Shown here piece by piece: positions 1 through 5,759 of a DNA stretch of 7,009 nucleotides. Made by a program: the position numbers and the translations under genes. Origin of the DNA: Chlamydiota bacterium. GTDB lineage: Bacteria; Chlamydiota; Chlamydiia; Chlamydiales; Simkaniaceae. The notes beneath the pieces are model-generated. The model searched no databases, was not told where the DNA came from, and saw only the letters and a program-made list of their open reading frames with translations. The stretch covers positions 1 to 7,009 of the forward strand of contig JAJFMG010000016.1 of the NCBI GenBank assembly GCA_021772295.1. The letters run 5' to 3'. Numbering within the stretch: the first letter of the stretch is position 1; each line of letters opens with the position of its first letter.

Positions 1-89
1 CCTTCTTCTGTTCCAAGTAATTCAACATCAATGACGTCCCCTTTCTCGACTCGGTACTGCTTGCCACCTGTTTTGATAATTGCGTACAT
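1..89 (-). CDS. rplU: 50S ribosomal protein L21, N-terminal part (cut by window edge)
   Basis: This is the start of ribosomal protein L21, a component of the large ribosomal subunit that binds 23S rRNA. The 29 complete codons begin [14 protein letters not shown] and continue through [10 protein letters not shown], which is the highly conserved L21 N-terminus; the rest of the gene lies beyond base 1. The ATG at 87-89 is preceded by a strong Shine-Dalgarno GGAGGA (minus strand, about 94-99) at good spacing, so the start is secure. In most bacteria rplU is followed by rpmA and often obg, which would lie to the left of this window. A near-consensus promoter sits just upstream (141-169). Nothing is odd about the part that can be seen. 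Confidence 0.96.
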   Translation of the reverse strand, partial: MYAIIKTGGKQYRVEKGDVIDVELLGTEE

Positions 90-140
90 GTATCCTCCGG
101 ATTAATACTTCGCTATCCTTTTTGGACGTGAAAGGTAGAA

Positions 141-169
141 ATCATACAAAATTGGAGCTGATATGTCAA
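141..169 (-). promoter_or_regulatory. Sigma-70-type promoter of rplU
   Basis: On the minus strand there is a perfect -35 TTGACA (164-169), a 17-base spacer and a -10 TATGAT (141-146, five of six consensus bases). Transcription would start near base 134 and give a leader of about 45 bases before the rplU ATG. This is the best promoter match in the window, as expected for a ribosomal protein operon. It lies immediately downstream of the terminator of the neighbouring gene on the same strand, so rplU has its own start. Confidence 0.8.
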
Positions 170-172
170 TGG

Positions 173-220
173 AGAAAACGGCCCTTGCTCATTCAAAAAT
201 AATTTGAAGGAGCAAAGGTC
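173..220 (-). terminator. Rho-independent terminator of the RING-like gene
   Basis: A long hairpin has TTCAAA (192-197) pairing with TTTGAA (203-208) around a five-base AATAA loop. After a mismatch (191/209), a lower stem pairs 183-190 with 210-218, with one bulged A at 216. Read on the minus strand the stem is followed by a U-rich run, UUUUCU (173-178), so it would terminate the gene ending at 251. On the plus strand it is followed by ATTTTATT, but no plus-strand gene needs it. It insulates rplU from the upstream gene. Confidence 0.7.
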
Positions 221-250
221 ATTTTATTGAGAAATTAGAAGTGCGCCGCA

Positions 251-1576
251 TTACTCTGAGGATTTAAAAAAGTAATTATATGGCCATGTGATAACTTCAT
301 ATACAAAACTAAAGCAATTAGATGTGTAGCCCCATATCCAATTCAGCCATGATGCATCTTGATTTGGAGGGCTAATGATAAGAGGCGTCTTTCTATCTGC
401 ATTTGTAGTTTCTTGCTTTGGGGTCGTAGTGGAATTAGAATCAGTGGATTCTTCAACTGATGCGACTTTGGCATTCGTAGTTTCCTGCGATTGCGGAGCA
501 AAATAATTGTTTGCTTGTTCAGCATACCTTAACAAATAAGCTTTTAGCTCAATATGCTTCTCTGCGTGTTCAAGGGCTGTGATTTGTTCCATGATTTTGG
601 TATTATGTATCAAACGAGCGTGTATGTAGTTTGTTCTTCCTTCTGCTGTATCAATTTTGTCGAACGGGATAAATTCAAAGTTTGGAAGCTCTACTTCGAA
701 ATTTGTCATCTCAAGGGAATGCGCGCCCTGGAAAGCTGAAATATTGTTTTTGATATATTTGTCGGTTGTTTCTAAAATTTGTAATTGTTTATCTTCAGAA
801 AAAGAATCTTGAGTCAGTTTTAAATACAGAAGAATGATTCTATGAACTGTAGAAAGTTGGTGAACACTTCCTGAGGCAAGCTCGGATCGCAGGCTTTCTA
901 AAATATTAAACCTATTATTTTCTTGCTCAATTATTTCATTAGTATGTCCTATTAGAAATGACTCTTGTTTAGATTGGTGTTGATCCTGGCCAACATTATG
1001 AGCTCTAAGACTTTGATGATCAAGCACCATCTGAGTAGTGGGGTCAATGATAGCGTTGCATGTTGTAATTGCCTCGAGCATTTCTTCAGCTGTTCTTTCT
1101 CGAGTTTCAGGGTTCTCACTATACTGGATTAAAGAAGTTCGTAATTTTTCTTTTAAAGCTGTAATTTCTGTTTGTGAGGTATTCCAGTGAGTGTACCAGT
1201 CGATTACAGATTGAGCAGTTACTTTGATGTGCTTATCTCTATTGGATAGTAGTTTTCTGGCAAGTTCTGCTACTTGCTCAGCTGTTGGATGTATGTTTAT
1301 TATCGATCTATTTGGATTGGTTGAAAGACAAACCGGACACCAAACTCCATTAAGGTTAGACTTGTCGTAAGGTGTTTCTTGATTCACGTAATCACTTTCC
1401 ATAGATTGATCATCAAAATTATACCTAAATCTTGTGCTAACTAAATTCTCGAACAAGCATTCTATGTGAATGCGATCCCCACAAGGGTTAACTTGATATA
1501 ATTGTGAGCTAGTGTCTGAACAGCTTGTAATTTGACAGCGTTGATTAGATGCAACAGTTTGTAAATTTCCGGACAT
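251..1576 (-). CDS. RING-H2-like zinc-binding protein, candidate secreted effector
   Basis: I do not recognise this 441-residue protein as a named family. Residues 14-83 carry a spacing like a RING-H2 finger: C14-x4-C19, C32-x-D34-x2-H37-x2-C40 inside PCGDRIHIEC, and C80-x2-C83 inside WCPVC. D34 occupies the fourth-ligand position, usually His; an Asp ligand is known in RING proteins such as RBX1. RING fingers recruit E2 enzymes and transfer ubiquitin, and amoeba-associated chlamydiae are reported to carry expanded ubiquitin-related gene families. The middle (about 98-355) looks alpha-helical and polar. Residues 361-395 form a Ser/Thr/Gln-rich linker with QETTNA repeated at 364-369 and 388-393. 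The tail (410-437) is rich in Trp, Tyr and Phe and could bind membrane. The N-terminus is Ser/Thr/Gln/Asn-rich with no hydrophobic signal, compatible with type III secretion. The ATG has only a weak GAG as ribosome binding site. The gene stands alone between rplU and the metal transporter. The CDS is firm; ligase and effector roles are inference. Confidence 0.8.
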   Translation of the reverse strand: MSGNLQTVASNQRCQITSCSDTSSQLYQVNPCGDRIHIECLFENLVSTRFRYNFDDQSMESDYVNQETPYDKSNLNGVWCPVCLSTNPNRSIINIHPTAEQVAELARKLLSNRDKHIKVTAQSVIDWYTHWNTSQTEITALKEKLRTSLIQYSENPETRERTAEEMLEAITTCNAIIDPTTQMVLDHQSLRAHNVGQDQHQSKQESFLIGHTNEIIEQENNRFNILESLRSELASGSVHQLSTVHRIILLYLKLTQDSFSEDKQLQILETTDKYIKNNISAFQGAHSLEMTNFEVELPNFEFIPFDKIDTAEGRTNYIHARLIHNTKIMEQITALEHAEKHIELKAYLLRYAEQANNYFAPQSQETTNAKVASVEESTDSNSTTTPKQETTNADRKTPLIISPPNQDASWLNWIWGYTSNCFSFVYEVITWPYNYFFKSSE

Positions 1577-1736
1577 TAAAAATACTCATATTTGGTTTTG
1601 CAATTAATTTAATTCAGTCTTTTATAACATGCAATATAAAACATTCTTTTATGTTTTTAGTTTCATTAACTTTATTTAATAAATGTGTTTTGTGAAGAAT
1701 GGTTTTATTTTGAATAAAAAATAGGTAGTATTTAGT
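1577..1736. other. Very AT-rich intergenic spacer
   Basis: This 160-base spacer separates the end of the permease gene from the start of the RING-like gene, both on the minus strand. It must hold the promoter of the RING-like gene unless transcription reads through from the transporter. I see AT-rich -10-like sequences but none with a credible -35 at the right spacing. A short stem made only of A-T pairs (1703-1709 with 1713-1719) follows the permease gene but is too weak to call a terminator. Confidence 0.5.
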
Positions 1737-2591
1737 TTATCTGAGTTTACTTTTCTTTCCAAAAGCTAAATTGATAAAATAAAGAAAAGTTGTTGTAAGA
1801 GCTATGGTTGCGCCTGGTGGCCAGTTGAATGTATAGGAGAAATACATTCCAATAAAGGTGATTGCCATTCCAAGTAGAATGGCAATACCGATCATCTTGG
1901 AAAGTTTTTGTGTATAGCAATTGGCGATCGCGGGTGGTAATGAAAGGATTGCTATAACAAGAATTGCCCCTACAATTTGAATTAGTAAAACAACTGTTAT
2001 AGCTACTAGGGAAAGTAAAGTAAAGTAAATCAGATTCGACTTCATTCCTTGCAATTTAGCTTGAGTTTCATCAAAGCAAATTGCTAAAAACCTTTTATGA
2101 AGACAAATTGAAGCTACAAGGACAACCCCATCTAATATAAGTAATGAAACAAGATTTGCTTTACTAGTCCATAAAATATTACCAAACAAAAATTGAATAA
2201 TCTCAACATTGTATCCAGGCGATAGTGTAGTAAAGATGACACCCATTGCCATTCCGCAAGCCCAAATGGCGCCAATAACAGTATCTTCCCTTTCTTTGTA
2301 ATAAAGGTGTATCCACCCGATTAGAAACGCAGAAAGAATTGCTGCAAGAAAGGCTCCATAAATTGGATGCAAAAATGGAAGATTATGCACTCGACTTAAA
2401 TAGAGGAAAAGTCCCATGCCTCCAAGTACAGAATGGGCGATACTTCCGCTGATAAATACAATTCGCTTCACAACGACATAAGATCCAATTACGCCGCCTG
2501 CAACCGATGCGGAAAGAGATGCAAAGAGCGCCATTCTTAAAAAAGAAAAAGATCCTAGTGCGTAGAAAAAAGAGGTAAGAGCATCAATCAT
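1737..2591 (-). CDS. znuB: Zinc/manganese-type ABC transporter permease (ABC-3 family)
   Basis: This is the membrane channel subunit of a metal-ion ABC importer of the ZnuB/MntB/TroC (ABC-3) family, 284 residues, the usual family length. It is mostly hydrophobic, with about eight or nine inner-membrane helices (for example 17-40, 45-66, 76-97, 187-212, 232-251, 257-276). Family signatures include ISGSIAHSVLGG (48-59), the loop FDETQAKLQG (173-182) that probably contacts the ATPase, and the late conserved segment VGAILVIAILSLPPAIA (208-224). The start ATG overlaps the stop of the ATPase gene by four bases, so translation is probably coupled. It is the last gene of the three-gene operon. C. trachomatis has a matching trio (CT415-CT417, from memory). 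Zinc is the favoured substrate, but sequence alone does not exclude manganese or iron. Confidence 0.9.
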   Translation of the reverse strand: MIDALTSFFYALGSFSFLRMALFASLSASVAGGVIGSYVVVKRIVFISGSIAHSVLGGMGLFLYLSRVHNLPFLHPIYGAFLAAILSAFLIGWIHLYYKEREDTVIGAIWACGMAMGVIFTTLSPGYNVEIIQFLFGNILWTSKANLVSLLILDGVVLVASICLHKRFLAICFDETQAKLQGMKSNLIYFTLLSLVAITVVLLIQIVGAILVIAILSLPPAIANCYTQKLSKMIGIAILLGMAITFIGMYFSYTFNWPPGATIALTTTFLYFINLAFGKKSKLR

Positions 2592-3322
2592 GTTTTTTTG
2601 TCCAATGGCAAGGGGGTATGATAAAGGCCAAGGGCAAAATGTTCACAAACCTCAGTTGGTTTTAGCGAAGAGACTTCCTTTTGAAAACATAAAATGCGAT
2701 CAACATTTTGGAGTGTTTTTGAAAAGTTGTGTGAAACAAGTAAAATAGTCATATCTCTTTGCAGTTCTGCTAAAAGAGAAAAGATGTGATCTTCAGCGCC
2801 TGGATCAATATTTGCTGTAGGTTCATCTAAAATAAGAAGTTTTGGATCGCAGATAATCGCTCTAGCAAGCAATGCTTTTTGGAGTTGTCCGCCCGATAGT
2901 GAATTGAAATGGTTATCTTTAAAATCGATCAAGCCAACTGTTTCTAAGGCCTGTAGCGCTTTATCTATAGCATCTTTTTTATATCGCCCAAAGAAACTTA
3001 AGCTTGATAGGTTTCCCATCAGAACTAAATCCAAGACGGTAATTGGGAATGCTCGATCAAACTGCATGTTTTGAGGAACATACCCCACATGGGTGCGAGA
3101 AAGTTCTGGCGATTTTTCAAACAACTTAATCTCTCCTTTTGTCGGAGATAAAAGGCCAAGGATGAGTTTTAACGCTGTTGTTTTTCCACCTCCATTGGGG
3201 CCAATTATTCCGATGAATTCATTAGGCTCTACTTGAAAAGACACATTAGACAAGACGCTTGTCTTGTCATAAGAAAAGGAAACGTTTTTAAAAGAGATAG
3301 GGCAATTAATTTTTGAATTCAT
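2588..3322 (-). CDS. znuC: Zinc/manganese-type ABC transporter ATP-binding protein
   Basis: This is the cytoplasmic ATPase that powers the metal importer. From the ATG at 3320-3322 it has 244 residues. All nucleotide-binding motifs are intact: Walker A GPNGGGKT (41-48), Q-loop Gln84 in VPQNM, signature LSGGQ (142-146), Walker B LLILDEP (162-168) and switch His198 in LLVSHNF. The Walker A has Gly and Thr where GPNGAGKST is typical, a tolerated variant. The frame stays open upstream to a TTG at 3349, giving nine more residues, but that start has a GAG too close to it and would enlarge the overlap with the preceding gene. I prefer the ATG, which still overlaps the binding-protein gene by 17 bases and lacks a strong Shine-Dalgarno, suggesting translational coupling. 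The stop overlaps the permease start. The assignment to ZnuC rather than MntB-type rests on the operon context. Confidence 0.9.
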   Translation of the reverse strand: MNSKINCPISFKNVSFSYDKTSVLSNVSFQVEPNEFIGIIGPNGGGKTTALKLILGLLSPTKGEIKLFEKSPELSRTHVGYVPQNMQFDRAFPITVLDLVLMGNLSSLSFFGRYKKDAIDKALQALETVGLIDFKDNHFNSLSGGQLQKALLARAIICDPKLLILDEPTANIDPGAEDHIFSLLAELQRDMTILLVSHNFSKTLQNVDRILCFQKEVSSLKPTEVCEHFALGLYHTPLPLDKKT

Positions 3323-4154
3323 GAGCGATCTTTGCGATTGTTTCACCAAACTCTTGCATATTCGTAATATAATCTTCCCTTAAGGGATCAAAACAGAAAG
3401 TAGGTAATGCGAGCTGCATTCTCACCATCTCAGCTCCTTTGCTCGAAAACTGGGGCTCTGTAATTACACAAATCGCATTGTGATCTCTAGCTCTTTGGAA
3501 AACTTGTTTTAGATTTTTAGGAAGAGGTGACTTTCCCTCCTCTTCGATGGTAATTTGAACTAAGTCGTATTCTTTGCAAAAATATGCAAAGGAACCATGA
3601 GATGTAATGATGGCCCTATGCTTACTTGGAGCAATTAAATCTTTTAAAGAGTTATCAAGTGTCTCTAATTTTTGTTTGAAGGCAGCAAAATTTTTTGTAA
3701 TCAAATCTTTTTTACTCGGCATAAGATTAATAAGAGCATCTTTGATAGCAACAGCCTGATAAATGGCAAGCTTTGGACTCATCCAGATATGTAAATCAGT
3801 AGATCCATGACTATTTTCAAGTAAATTTTTTGGAATAGCATCGGTAAGGTTGATCGTTTGTAGATCGGGGCTGGTTTTGCGAAGAGAGGAAGTTAAGGTG
3901 TTTTCAAAACTTTCTCCAATACCAATCCAAAGCTTAGCATTGCTAAGTTTTGCAAACTCTTTGGGGGAAATTTCAAAATGGTGTGGGTCAGCTCCCTTTG
4001 GCAAGGCAACCTTTACATCAAATAAATCCCCTCCAATTTCTTCTACAAATTCAATATAAGGTGGAATGCTTACTAGCACTCCTGGTTTGCTATTTCCAAA
4101 CAAGAGCACTCCCATAGAGAGAAAGCAAAGCAAAGGGACAATAAACTTTTTCAA
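3306..4154 (-). CDS. znuA: Metal-ion ABC transporter solute-binding protein (ZnuA/TroA family)
   Basis: This periplasmic protein captures a divalent metal and passes it to the permease. At 282 residues it fits the cluster A-I (ZnuA/TroA/PsaA) family. Residues 1-20 form a signal peptide (MKK followed by a hydrophobic stretch) without a clear lipobox, so it is probably soluble rather than a lipoprotein. The likely metal ligands are His58 in GADPHHFE, His122 in DLHIWMSP, His186 in ITSHGSF and Asp257 in FDPL. Three His plus one Asp is the TroA-like arrangement. The long His-rich loop of E. coli ZnuA is absent. The start is a TTG (4152-4154), supported by a Shine-Dalgarno AAAGAG about 6 bases upstream and by the position of the signal peptide; the next ATG would cut the signal peptide away. 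It is the first gene of the operon. Zinc is favoured but not proven. Confidence 0.9.
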   Translation of the reverse strand: MKKFIVPLLCFLSMGVLLFGNSKPGVLVSIPPYIEFVEEIGGDLFDVKVALPKGADPHHFEISPKEFAKLSNAKLWIGIGESFENTLTSSLRKTSPDLQTINLTDAIPKNLLENSHGSTDLHIWMSPKLAIYQAVAIKDALINLMPSKKDLITKNFAAFKQKLETLDNSLKDLIAPSKHRAIITSHGSFAYFCKEYDLVQITIEEEGKSPLPKNLKQVFQRARDHNAICVITEPQFSSKGAEMVRMQLALPTFCFDPLREDYITNMQEFGETIAKIAHEFKN

Positions 4155-4193
4155 GGAATTCTCTTTAAGCAGGTTTTAATAGAAAATGGGTAT

Positions 4194-4222
4194 ATTATCA
4201 CAACAAGAGAGCTCTTTTTCAA
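4194..4222 (-). promoter_or_regulatory. Promoter of the metal transporter operon
   Basis: On the minus strand there is a -35 TTGAAA (4217-4222), a 17-base spacer and a -10 GATAAT (4194-4199), each matching five of six consensus bases. The TG at 4201-4202 gives an extended -10. Transcription would start near 4187, leaving a short leader of about 30 bases before the TTG start codon of the binding protein. An 8-bp palindrome, AGAGCTCT (4208-4215), lies within the spacer, a place where a bound repressor would block RNA polymerase. Confidence 0.65.
4208..4215. promoter_or_regulatory. Palindrome in promoter spacer, candidate operator
   Basis: The perfect 8-bp palindrome AGAGCTCT has A/T-rich flanks that extend the symmetry imperfectly (AAG on the left, TTT on the right). 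It lies between the -35 and -10 of the transporter promoter, where metal-responsive repressors commonly bind. It does not match a Zur, Fur or MntR consensus that I know. An 8-bp palindrome can also occur by chance, so the operator role is only a suggestion. Confidence 0.25.
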
Positions 4223-4315
4223 GGTTTATTAATTTTTATGAAGATTTCGAATTAGATTTCTTCGTTTGATTTTGGTAGCTCTAATATAGATAGATCAAGT
4301 ATATTTTCTTGCTCT

Positions 4316-4403
4316 GGAGGAGTGTCCGAGCGGCCGAAGGAGCACGCTTGGAAAGCGTGTAAATGTGATAAACGTTTCGTGGGTTCGAATCCCACCTCCT
4401 CCG
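4316..4403 (+). tRNA. tRNA-Ser (anticodon GGA)
   Basis: This 88-base gene folds as a class II tRNA with a long variable arm. The acceptor stem GGAGGAG (4316-4322) pairs fully with CTCCTCC (4396-4402), with discriminator G4403. The anticodon stem CACGC (4343-4347) pairs with GCGTG (4355-4359) around the loop TTGGAAA, giving anticodon GGA (4350-4352), which reads the serine codons UCC and UCU. The variable arm covers roughly 4360-4378. The T arm is GTGGG-TTCGAAT-CCCAC (4379-4395). The discriminator G and long variable arm are normal serine identity features. CCA is not encoded; the gene is followed by TCATTTTTT, whose T-run may help end transcription. I found no duplicated tRNA end that would mark an integrated element. 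Confidence 0.96.
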
Positions 4404-4483
4404 TCATTTTTTATGTTTCTTTGCTTTTATCCCACATCCATTATCAGTTTATTAAAATTTTAATTAGAATTTTTTTATATTCT

Positions 4484-4527
4484 TACTGGGCGTAAACGTG
4501 GTGTTTTTGTCCAGTTTGCGCCCGGTA
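4484..4527. repeat. Strong inverted repeat / hairpin
   Basis: Bases 4484-4497 pair with 4514-4527 over 14 consecutive positions with no mismatch, if two G-U pairs are allowed (on the plus-strand RNA). The core is GGGCG with CGCCC. Inside, after one unpaired G (4498), TGG (4499-4501) pairs with CCA (4511-4513) and closes a 9-base U-rich loop. No T-run follows on the plus strand. On the minus strand an A/T-rich stretch including several Ts lies downstream but is not adjacent. It is therefore not a standard terminator for a known gene. Compensating G-U pairs point to an RNA structure. Confidence 0.7.
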
Positions 4528-4801
4528 TGAGATTAAATACAAAAAATTCCGGAGCTTTCCCGTTTGTTCGAGTTCTTATTGATAGTAATGAGACCCAAAA
4601 TAGTGTTTAGGTTTGAACTCCTTGGTTCAGTTCGTGCGATAACTACGCTAACATAGGAGGCAGTGACGTTTCATCCATCTGGCCACTCGAATTTTTAGAT
4701 CATGATAGAAATGGAAAAAACATAATAAGTTTCAATAGCAATCAAAAAATTACTTGAGAATGAGAGTTTTGTCTAGAGCTGCCCAAAATTAATCATATCG
4801 G

Positions 4802-4807
4802 TATAAT
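4802..4807 (+). promoter_or_regulatory. Possible -10 box of the nrdR operon promoter
   Basis: A perfect TATAAT occurs 105 bases before the nrdR start. The -35 at 17-base spacing would be CTGCCC (4779-4784), only three of six consensus bases, and there is no extended -10 TG. If used, it would give a leader of roughly 95-100 bases. I saw no clear NrdR box near it. The call rests on the -10 and its location. Confidence 0.35.
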
Positions 4808-4911
4808 GGACGTCAATTTGGAGAGAATTAATCTTTTTCAGTTATTTCTTCCCATAAATTAGTAAATTTTCTAAACCATAAGAAATGAAATAATCGCTTG
4901 TAAAGAAGCTT

Positions 4912-5364
4912 ATGAAATGTCCTTTTTGCCATCACATAGAGTCTAAAGTTACAGATTCAAGAAATGCGAATGAAATGAATGCCATTCGTAGAAGGCGTGA
5001 GTGTCTGCAGTGTAATCAAAGATTTACAACTTTTGAGACGGTTGACGCAAACATTCAAGTAAAAAAAAGAAATGGTAATTATGAGGATTTTAGTATTGAA
5101 AAGCTAATATCTGGTATAGATGCCGCAGCAAGACATACAAGGGTTAGTCATCAGAACGTAAGAACTATTGCAAATGAAATTGCAATACAGCTTATGGAAA
5201 TGCAATCTAAAGAAATTGATACTACAAAGCTTGGAGAAATTGTTATGAAAAGGCTCCAGTCGATCGATACAATTTGCTATATTAGATTTGCGTGTGTATA
5301 TAAGCGATTTAAAGATGTGGATGAGCTAATGGACGCCATTCAAACAGTTGGTTTAGAAAAGTAA
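4912..5364 (+). CDS. nrdR: Transcriptional repressor NrdR
   Basis: NrdR represses ribonucleotide reductase genes and senses ATP/dATP levels, linking their transcription to nucleotide pools. The 150 residues are typical for the family. The N-terminal zinc ribbon has C3-x2-C6 in MKCPFC and C31-x2-C34 in ECLQCNQRFTT, with the conserved basic run RRRR (26-29) before it; together they bind DNA. Residues about 46-136 form the ATP-cone, beginning VKKRNGNYEDFSIEKL. The ATG is fixed by the invariant MKCPFC start, with a weak AAGAAG as ribosome binding site. It heads an operon: the dksA-like gene starts 21 bases after its stop. The same neighbour order is recalled for C. trachomatis CT406-CT408. All expected motifs are present. 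Confidence 0.96.
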   Translation: MKCPFCHHIESKVTDSRNANEMNAIRRRRECLQCNQRFTTFETVDANIQVKKRNGNYEDFSIEKLISGIDAAARHTRVSHQNVRTIANEIAIQLMEMQSKEIDTTKLGEIVMKRLQSIDTICYIRFACVYKRFKDVDELMDAIQTVGLEK

Positions 5365-5385
5365 ATACAAGAGGATACGCATTTT

Positions 5386-5751
5386 ATGGCGCTAAAGAAA
5401 AAGGAAATTGAGGAATATAAAAAACGTTTAGAAGAACTGAAATCTCAACTTTCAAAATCTGTGAGAGGTGTATCAGAAGATGTAAAATCGCCAGATGAGC
5501 AAAAAGGGTATTCTCAACATCAAGCCGATGAAGGAACTGATGATTTTGGTAGAACAATCTCACTTGAAGTCACTGCTAAAGAGATGAATATCATCAAACA
5601 GATTGATAGAGCTCTTGCCAAGATCGAAGATGGCACTTATGGCAAATGTGATATTTCGGGAGATGATATTCCTGTGAAGCGCTTAGATGCAATACCTTAC
5701 GCAACTATGACGGTAGCGTCCCAAGAGAAATTAGAACAAGGACTTATTTAA
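5386..5751 (+). CDS. dksA: DksA/TraR-family regulator lacking most zinc-finger cysteines
   Basis: This 121-residue protein belongs to the DksA/TraR family, which acts in the secondary channel of RNA polymerase and modulates initiation, in many bacteria with ppGpp. An N-terminal coiled-coil region (about 4-80, with KKKEIEEYKKRLEEL at the start) leads to the family hallmark GTYGKCDISGDDIPVKRL and then DAIPYATMTVASQEKLE. The finger normally has C-x2-C-x17-C-x2-C. Here the aligned positions are C88, S91, T109 and S112, so only one cysteine remains and zinc cannot be bound in the usual way. Zinc-independent DksA paralogues are known, for example DksA2 of Pseudomonas. The DxxDxA tip motif of E. coli DksA is not obvious; residues 44-56 (HQADEGTDDFGR) resemble other short TraR/DksA proteins. 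A GAGGA lies 10 bases before the ATG. It sits between nrdR and lspA in one operon. The family is sure; equivalence to E. coli DksA is not. Confidence 0.88.
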   Translation: MALKKKEIEEYKKRLEELKSQLSKSVRGVSEDVKSPDEQKGYSQHQADEGTDDFGRTISLEVTAKEMNIIKQIDRALAKIEDGTYGKCDISGDDIPVKRLDAIPYATMTVASQEKLEQGLI

Positions 5752-5759
5752 ACCTAAAT

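Larger units (their letters stand above)
4404..4911. other. 508-base region without a convincing gene
   Basis: Between tRNA-Ser and nrdR no open frame of useful length exists on either strand. The first 80 bases are very AT-rich. From about 4484 to 4690 the sequence is less AT-rich and contains a strong hairpin (4484-4527), a smaller one (TGAAC/GTTCA, about 4614-4629) and an isolated AGGAGG (4655-4660) with no proper reading frame behind it. From 4690 on it is AT-rich again and contains a likely -10 box for nrdR. I could not match it to tmRNA, RNase P RNA, SRP RNA or 6S RNA by their conserved sequences. It may be an unrecognised small RNA or a decayed gene. Confidence 0.5.

Noticed and set aside
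343..739. Open frames of about 60 codons overlapping the RING-like gene (343-525 minus, 554-739 plus)
   Set aside because: They lie in other frames of a clearly coding gene, have no recognisable sequence features and no ribosome binding sites of note.
1703..1719. A-T-only hairpin after the permease gene as a terminator
   Set aside because: The stem is only seven A-T pairs with a three-base loop, and the whole spacer is AT-rich, so such stems arise by chance.
3850..4059. 69-codon plus-strand frame
   Set aside because: It is antisense to the solute-binding protein gene, whose coding frame is certain from its metal-ligand motifs.
4380..4403. tRNA-Ser 3' end as a phage or island attachment site
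   Set aside because: I found no second copy of this sequence in the window and no integrase gene next to it.
4527..4656. Two short frames (27 codons from 4527 and 22 codons from 4588)
   Set aside because: Neither has a proper ribosome binding site, and such lengths are expected by chance in 500 bases.
4655..4665. AGGAGG followed by GTG
   Set aside because: Spacing is only two bases and the frame stops after 11 codons, so it is not a credible gene start.
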